64,000 bases of DNA from contig OX465600.1 in assembly GCA_950022295.1 (NCBI GenBank), positions 200,599,782 to 200,663,781 on the forward strand, in the 5' to 3' direction. The position numbers were made by a program, and so were the translations under genes. Positions 57,501 through 64,000 of this stretch are shown one piece after another. Under the pieces are notes generated by a model. The model worked only from the letters and a program-made list of their open reading frames with translations. It did no database searches and was not told the DNA's origin. Origin of the DNA: Bromus sterilis. Taxonomy: Eukaryota > Streptophyta > Magnoliopsida > Poales > Poaceae. The stretch's first letter is position 1, and every line of letters begins with the position of its first letter.

Positions 57501-58426
57501 AGGTCAGGGGGCGCGCTGGTGATGGCGAATCTCACGCCAAAGCTCGTTGCGGCCGGCGACGAGGAGCTTGACGCGGGCGTCGTCTCCAGTGGACCTTGGC
57601 GCGAATTGATGGGGGGAAACGACGAAGACGACGGTGGCGGTCCTTCCGGGCATGGTGGCGCAGCGAGGGGGTCCGGTGGCCACGTCGGCACGGCAGCGCG
57701 CTCCGCTGACTTCACTGCCGGCGGCGAAAAACTTGACGATGGCGGCGCTAGAAGCAACAGAGAATGCACAGGGGGGTACGCAGGGGGTCTCTGGGCGTAC
57801 GCAGGGGGTCTCTGGGCGTTGTGTGGCATGCACAGGGGGGCTGGGGAGGCCTAGAAGGGCCTCGTCGGCGTCCATGGTGACCAGCGCTCCACGGAGCTGC
57901 TTGGAGGCGTGGGGAAGAAGAAGACAAACGGTGGGGTGGCTGGGCCGTGCTGGGCCTTCGCCCTTGGCGTAAGTTAAGGCTCTCTGACTTTCTTTTTCTT
58001 TTATTTTTCTGTCTTTTGTTTGCCCCAATAAATAAAAATACAAAAGCATTTTTATTAAATGCCCAAATTTTGTTAAAAACCCTAGGTGACCAGTAGCTAG
58101 TCACAAATAGGATTTGGGGATTTTTGAAATTCAAACAATTTGAATTTCAAATTAAATAGGGGTTCTTTAAATTTTCCAAGGCACTGTTTGAATTTTTGGA
58201 AAATCCTTGAGTATGGGAATGAACCCAAACCACTTTTGAAATGATCAACATCATTTATAGAAATTTTCCAACTATTCAAATGATTTTTGGACAAATATTT
58301 TTATCTGGCCATTTGAATTAAATTCTCAGGGCTTTTCTTTTCCCCAATTTTGAATTACCTTTTGAATTTTTCATGATGCAAAGGGACACTCAAATCCTAG
58401 CACTTTCCTTAGTTGGGGTTGTGACA
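54502..58426 (-). mobile_element. 5' LTR of D4 (right, 3925 bp)
   Basis: Plus strand TGCCGGGACCCGG to GGGGTTGTGACA. Very similar to the left LTR. A GC-rich block is at ~57178-57980, with a local duplication of CGTACGCAGGGGGTCTCTGGG at ~57776-57817 that the left LTR has once. Confidence 0.9.
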
Positions 58427-58431
58427 GTTCC

Positions 58432-59023
58432 TTTGAATAATGTGAGTATTCGATTGTTGGCACTTCCACCATCCATATTTTGCTAGCCTATTCGGTACCA
58501 TGCATTGCCCTTTCTCATCTTGAGAGTCTGTGCAAACTTCGCCGGTGCATACAAACCCTTGGCATGATACTCCCTGTCATCATAAGCCTCATTATATCCT
58601 TCCTCAAAACAGCCACCATACCTACCTATCAAGGCATTTCCATGGCCTTTCCGAGATACATTGCCATGCAACATACATGCTTTTGCTTAATCATAGAGCC
58701 GCATGCTAGTTGGGCCTTGCCATTATAATTGGTACATGACGCGCTAGTATCATTGCATATCCTGCTACACTAGAAGAGGCATACATTTCCATACATCATG
58801 ATAGTTATTAGTTTTCTTTATGTTGAGTACTTCTTATAAATTGTGTGATCTTCTACATCCTTTTAAAATATAAAGTGTTTCCCTTAAAGTGAGGAAAAGA
58901 TCCCAAAGAGGACACAAATAGACTCGTTTCAATACTTCTATATGTTCGTATCCTGTCACCACAGAAATTATCTTTGTTATCATTTACCTTCTCTAGGATG
59001 AGGAGGAATTAAGCTTGGGAATT
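58432..59023 (+). other. Element E non-coding end and polypurine tract
   Basis: Continues E after D4 and matches ~35465-36907 of F with deletions, including loss of the purine-rich tract. The polypurine tract AAGCTTGGGAATT lies at 59011-59023. Confidence 0.75.
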
Positions 59024-59759
59024 TGATACATCCAAAACATATCTATAATTTTTTATTGTTCCATGCTTATATTGGTGAATTTGCTATATGTTTTGCTACA
59101 CTTCCATACCTTTTTCAACATATTTCGACTAACCTACTAACTCAGTGGCCCAGTGCCTGTTTCTGTTTGTTGTTGTCTGTGCATTGCAAAAAATATACCA
59201 ATTATTAAAGTGCTCGAAAAAATCCAATAAAAAATCAGCGTGACAGAAGACTCCAGAAGCCCGAAGGAGAGGCGGAGGGGGGGGGGACCCTCTGGTTTGG
59301 CGGCCAAACAGTGCAACCAGGGGGAGGAAGCGCCACCTGGCCTCCTTGTCAGGTGGGGCCTACCTTGGAGCCCCCTCTGCCTATATTTAGCCCTCGACAC
59401 AAAAACCCTCGAGAGGCCCTCCGTTACGCGATTTTCACCACTATTTCACCGCTGCCGCGATCCCGAGATCGGGATCGCCGAACGAACCTGTCCTGGCACC
59501 CTGCCGGAGGGAGGATCGGTCTCCGAGAGCTTCTCCACCACCATGAGCTCTTCCTAGATGTGTCGTGCGTAGTCCCCCTTGGACCGTGGGTCCATGATTA
59601 GTAGCTAGATGATGTCTTCTCTCCAGTTTTGTGCCTCAATTCTTAGCCCTTGTGAGTTTCCCTACATGATCAAGGCATCTATGTATTAGTTTATGTGTTG
59701 TTATGCTGTGTTTGCTGGGATCCGATGGATTATGAGATTATGTTCAGATTTTGATGAGT
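59024..59759 (+). mobile_element. 3' LTR of element E, 5' part
   Basis: Starts TGATACATCCAAAACAT and has a TATA-like TATATTTAG at 59382. It breaks at AGT (59757-59759), where the CACTA element begins; the remainder should follow that element beyond the window. Confidence 0.82.
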
Positions 59760-59799
59760 CACTACTGGTATTCACCAGTTTTCCATGGGCCAGTGGCTT

Positions 59800-60085
59800 T
59801 GCCGTCTGCATTTCGTCGGGGCGGACGGCAAAGCAGCGGTATGCCGTCCGCTGCCCTAAGCACAAACGGTAACACGTAGACATACGGCAAACCACATGTT
59901 TGCCGTTTGCGTGGACGCAGGCAGACGGCAAGGACACCTATGCCGTCTGTCGACAGACGGCAAACCTCCTGCTGGGGCCCACCCAAGCGAGGCACGCGGC
60001 CTAGCTAACGGCCCACCGCTTTGCCGTCTGCCTACGAACGACATAGGTGTCGTTGCCTTCTGTTGGCAGACGGCAAAGCGGTGGG
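59800..60085. repeat. Subterminal repeats of the CACTA element
   Basis: Direct and inverted copies of TTTGCCGTCTGC and GCAGACGGCAAAG. In CACTA elements such repeats bind the transposase. Confidence 0.85.
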
Positions 60086-60099
60086 CCGTTAACCCCCCG

Positions 60100-60380
60100 C
60101 ATGGTCCCTCTCTCTCTCTCTCTCCGCTCTCTCTCCCAAAGCCCTCTCTCTCCCGACCCCCCCGCCGCCGCCGCCCCGCGCGCCGCCGCCTTCACCTCCG
60201 GTGAGGCCCTCCTCCTCTCCTCCCCTCTCCTCTCCTCTCCTCCCCTCTCCTCCTCTCTTCTCCTCTCCTCTGACCGGCGCCGCTACAGGTCTCGCCGCCG
60301 ACGACCCTCCTCGTCGGCGCCACGTTCCTCACCGGCGCCACCTCCCGCCACCGTCGCCACCTCCCCCACCTCTGGTAAGC
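60100..60380 (+). promoter_or_regulatory. CT-rich leader-like segment with a possible splice donor in the CACTA element
   Basis: CT-rich runs at 60108-60150 and 60205-60280 flank a GC-rich part. TCTGGTAAGC at 60371-60380 fits a plant 5' splice site, and the sequence turns AT-rich immediately after, as in a leader exon followed by an intron. This is inference from composition only. Confidence 0.35.
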
Positions 60381-60394
60381 CTCCTCCCCTGTTT

Positions 60395-62215
60395 TTGAGA
60401 ATCGAACCTTTTGAAAATAATCAAATTCAACAAAACAGTTGAATTTTCGTTGGTTTGCGAGGCTTGTTTGCGCTAACTAATAGACCCACATTAATACGTA
60501 CCACTCGACAAAATACCACTTTTATTTGGACTATATTTGTGTTTGATCCATTTTATTCAATAAAAAATGCATAGAAAACCCAAAATGGTGACAAAATTGA
60601 TCTAAATGAGATTGAAACACATGAGAGTCTAAGTGTGTGCAAGTGGTTATAGTGTATTGCCTATACATCAGAGAACTAGTGTGCACATATAATATTGGAA
60701 TATGATATTATAACTAATTAAGAAGTAAGAAAAACCTAGTGAGTTGCTCGAAGAGTCAACACGAATTTTAATTTCAAATTTGAGGTAAAACTTGTGACCA
60801 GCAGAGATAAAAAGAGATATATATGGATCATACCCTTTGTGGGAATTGATAGAGTTTGTTTAACACCAAAGCTTCATATATGTTGTAGTCTTGCATCACC
60901 GTGTTGAGAATTGAACCTTTTGAAAATAATCAAACATCAACCAAACAATTGAATTGTCATTGGTTTGCGAGGCTTGTTTGCGCTCACTAATACACCCACA
61001 GTAACACGTTCCACTCGAAAAAAATACACCTTTTATTTGAACTAATTTTTGTTCGATTCATTTTCTTCAAAGAAAAATGCATAGAAAACACAAAATGGTG
61101 AAATAATTGATCTGAATGAGATTCAAAAACATTAGATTCTAAGTGTGTGCAAGTGGTTATAGTGTATTGCCTATACATCGGAGAACTAGTGTACACATAT
61201 AACATTGGAATAGGATATTATAACTAATGAAGAAGTAAAAAAAACCTTGTGAGTTGCTCAAAGAGTCAACACGAGTTTGAATTTCAAATTTGAAGTAAAA
61301 CTAGTGATAAGCAGAGATAAAAAGAAATATATATGGATCATGCCCTTTGTCGGAATTGTTAGAGTTTGTTCGACATCAAATCTCCATATATTTTGTAGCC
61401 TTTCCTCACATGTACCGTGTTGAGAATCGAACCTTTTGAAAATAATGAAACATCAAGCAAACAATTGAATTGCCATTGGTTTGTGAGGCTTGTTTGCGCT
61501 AACTAATAAACCGACGGTAAAACGTTCCACTCAAAAAATACCCCTTTTATTTGGACTACATTTGTGTTTGATCCATTTTCTTCAATGAAAAATCCATACA
61601 AAAACCAAAATAATGGCATAATTGATCTAAATGAGATTAAAACACATGAGAGTCTAAGTGTATTTACTATACATCGGAGAACTAGTGTACACATATAACA
61701 TTGGAATAGGATATTATAACTAATTAAGAAGTGAGAAAACATTGTGAGTTTCTCGAAGAGTCAACACGAGTTTAAATTTCAAATTTGAGGTAAAACTTGT
61801 GATTAGCAGAGATAAAAAGAGATATATATATAGATCATAACCTTTGTGGGGATTGATAGAGTTTGTTCAACACCAAAGCTTCATATATGTTGTAGTCTTG
61901 CATCACATGTACCGTGTTGAGAATTGAAACTTTTGAAAATAATCAAACATCAACCAAATAGTTGAATGACCATTGGTTTGCGAGGCTTTTTGCGCTAACT
62001 AATACACCCACAGTAACACGTTCCACTCGACAAAATACACCTTTTATTTGGACTATATTTGTCTTCGATGCATTTTCTTCAATGAAAATGCATAGAAAAC
62101 CAAAAATGGTGACATAATTGATCTAAATGAGATTCAAACACATGAGAGTCTAAGTGTGTGCTAGTGGTTATAGTGTATTGCCTATAAATTGGAGAAATAG
62201 TGGCTATTATAACTA
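60395..62215 (+). repeat. Tandem repeat of ~510 bp, three full units and part of a fourth
   Basis: Units start at 60395, 60904, 61420 and 61917, each with TTGAGAAT then CTTTTGAAAATAATCAAA then GCGAGGCTTGTTTGCGCTAA. Unit lengths are 509, 516 and 497 bp; the fourth stops near 62215. Units differ by scattered substitutions. No ORF is shared between units. The array lies inside the CACTA element. Confidence 0.88.
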
Positions 62216-64000
62216 ACTAGATGACCCGTTGCGCCAAATGGCGAAGAGTCCCAATTGAAACCATGTAATCGTAGAAACAACTTTCATTTTTAGAACCTAA
62301 TCATTCTTGTAGTTATACCCATTCAAATGTGGAATTGTTAACCAAACCAACAAATGATCAAGCTAAATCATGAACTGTAAGTGGAAATGTAGTGTAGCAA
62401 TTCCTAGTTCTATATAGCCAAGCATTATATCAAATGCAATACTTAGATCAATAACACAATACATTACTTATAGAATATTATAGCCAAAAATAAGTGCTTG
62501 ATTGAATTTCTGAGAGGAACATAAGCATCATACACAATTATAATTCTAAACAGAAAGATTGGTCTTTGCATACATATAATATTTCTGTAATCATAGTCTT
62601 AAAAGGAGGTTGGAAAGTGCATCATAGGAAAAAGTTGCAACAAAGTGAAACAACCCATTTGAAACCAAGTTTTCATAGGAAAAACTTGAATTTTTTTAAA
62701 CCAATTATGGTGCTAATTATACCCTTGAAGATGTGAAAGGGATGATAATTCTTCTTTGAAAAAAGATAGTCTCTATTATAGTAGCTTATCTTGATAGTTG
62801 TTAAGGCATGTATTAAACCGATAGTCATATTCTAGCAGACACACAACAATAAAAGCACTTCTTTTAGCATTTATATCAAAATAATAACAAAATATTCAAA
62901 AAAATAGTGGACCATGAGTTTCTACCAAAATAAGTGTGAATTTCAAATGTTTGCTGATAAGGTTGCTTGTTAGACCATCACTAATAAGTTTTTTTTTTCA
63001 CACCATCACCATTGGCTCATTGGCTTCTCTTCTCTCACCAATGGCTCATTGGTTTCTCTTTTCTGATTAACAAGCCATTGGAGCTTTCATACATAACTAA
63101 AAATGTTAGCAACTTCCTATATGGGTCCTTATATGTTTCTTTCCCTTGTTATGACATTTTTTTCTAAAGACAAGTGACATCCTCCTGTGAAGAACAAGCA
63201 ATTCTTTCACTTCATTTAAAATAACATAAAACTCTTAGCAAAGAAACATCACCAAAACTATTAATTTAGTGGCAGCATCTCAAGAACCAAGGAGTAGATT
63301 AATCGATTCATAAAATGAGAAAAAGTGAATTTTAGTATATACAGATATCCATATTGTAGCCAACAATGTCCAAAGTGAACACTAGCTGTTGCCATAGAAT
63401 GAACCTGACTCCACTATAACAATCCGAAATCCAAGATTATTTATACTAAAAAGGAAAAATTGTGTTCATCGCCCCTTCATATGATACCATTCTTTTTCAC
63501 AGGCAACTAATAGTTAGAACCCTGAAATATATCAATAATATTCACGTACTAACTACTACATTTCCCCCCAATAATTTTTGTTCTCTGAAACTGCCATAGC
63601 TAGAAAGCACATCACTATAGCAAAGGTAGATATCTATGTTTGCAGGATTGTTAGCCCATAGGTCCATGCGTAAGTATTTTTTTTCAGAAGTACATTTCCC
63701 ATGATCCCCTTTGTAGTTGACTCGTATGTCGTCGTGTTTCTTGGACTATATGAGTTCCTCGTAGTAATCCTAGAAAGCAAAAAAAACGTAGTTATGTTGT
63801 GGAATCCGAGCGACAAACCATCGCAATATAAACCCACATGCATTAATTTGAACTGGGCGAGTGGGGATGCAACTTTATAGTGAAAAAAAGTAAAGTTGCC
63901 AACTTCTAAAGACTTGACCCATTAGCAACCTTTCAGCATTCAAAAAGTATGATAATGCCAACAAGTTCCTGTCATAATAAAATATTTGGTTTACTTACAA
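62216..64000. other. AT-rich sequence, probably CACTA interior; nothing coding seen
   Basis: No gene is supported. It opens with GACCCGTTGCGCCAAATGGCG, which has a small inverted repeat. Two diverged direct copies (~62250-62345 and ~62650-62745) share GAAACCA, TTATACCC and related blocks at ~400 bp spacing. A short direct repeat with CATTGGCTCATTGG/CAATGGCTCATTGG lies at 63009-63060. Confidence 0.45.

Larger units (their letters stand above)
47057..58426 (-). mobile_element. D4: Tekay/Del-like chromovirus, both LTRs present, gag lost
   Basis: The LTRs 47057-50958 and 54502-58426 (~3.9 kb each) enclose 3.5 kb with minus-strand RT, RNase H, integrase and a chromodomain. The duplication GTTCC is perfect (47052-47056 and 58427-58431). 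The primer site (54486-54497) and polypurine tract (~50959-50973) are recognisable. Gag and protease are absent. The chromodomain and very long LTRs point to the Tekay/Del clade of Gypsy chromoviruses. Several stops make it non-autonomous. Confidence 0.92.
40131..59759 (+). mobile_element. Element E: Athila-like retrotransposon, oldest layer, heavily interrupted
   Basis: Visible parts are the 5' LTR end (40131-40739), a mutated primer site (40750), gag remnants, D3, a protease remnant (45382-45604), non-coding DNA, D4, more non-coding DNA, the polypurine tract (59011-59023) and the 3' LTR start (59024-59759), where a CACTA element is inserted. It matches element F segment by segment but its interior is ~2 kb shorter, mainly in gag. 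No pol is present. The start of its 5' LTR lies beyond A and B, outside the window. Confidence 0.85.
59760..64000. mobile_element. CACTA DNA transposon, one end; continues beyond the window
   Basis: Begins CACTACTGGTATTCACCAG exactly where the E LTR breaks. About ten copies of GCCGTCTG/CAGACGGCA-type subterminal repeats in both orientations follow at 59809-60080, a hallmark of CACTA elements. The 3-bp duplication would be AGT (59757-59759). No transposase motif is found up to 64000, so the coding part, if any, lies further right. How far the element extends is inferred. Confidence 0.75.

Noticed and set aside
60395..62215. CRISPR-like or satellite array
   Set aside because: Units are ~510 bp, contiguous and without spacers, in a plant element; it is a small tandem array, not CRISPR.

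Overview
The window is a stack of nested plant transposable elements with no host gene that I can recognise. The family mix fits the intergenic space of a large grass genome, most likely Triticeae (wheat, barley, rye, Aegilops): Athila-type LTRs beginning TGATACGTCC, Tat-type Gypsy elements, a SIRE-like Copia element, a Tekay-like chromovirus with ~3.9 kb LTRs, and a CACTA element with TTTGCCGTCTGC subterminal repeats. Species and family names are inference; boundaries, target-site duplications (TSDs), primer sites and domains were read from the sequence.

Layout. E is an Athila-like element, oldest in the stack (+): 40131-59759, 5' LTR start outside the window. B is a non-autonomous Tat-like element (+) inserted in E's 5' LTR: 27687-30181 plus 38594-40130. 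A is a Tat-like element with pol (-) inserted in B's 5' LTR: 329-8376 plus 27465-27686. C is a SIRE-like Copia (+) inserted in A's 5' LTR: 8377-27459, TSD GCCGG. Two solo LTRs of chromovirus family D sit inside C: D1 17532-21294 (TSD TCCAC) and D2 21454-25549 (TSD GGGGG). F is a second Athila-like element (+) inserted in B: 30182-38593, TSD CGCCT. E itself carries an opposite-orientation solo D LTR (D3 41541-45376), a nearly full D element (D4 47057-58426, TSD GTTCC) and, in its 3' LTR, a CACTA element from 59760 to the window end. Positions 1-328 are the end of a further LTR (X).

The Copia and chromovirus elements, and A, carry recognisable but broken pol genes; B, E and F lack pol and would depend on proteins made elsewhere. 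The most unusual gene-like content is a B3-type DNA-binding domain ORF carried antisense near the 3' LTR of both Tat-like elements A and B. It is preceded by an Arg/Gly-rich stretch in both and is broken in both; in B it is also split by the insertion of F.

Nesting gives a relative order: E before B before A before C before D1 and D2; B before F; E before D3, D4 and the CACTA element. D3 and D4 place 3.8-3.9 kb LTRs in inverted orientation only 1.7 kb apart, a potential long-hairpin locus.
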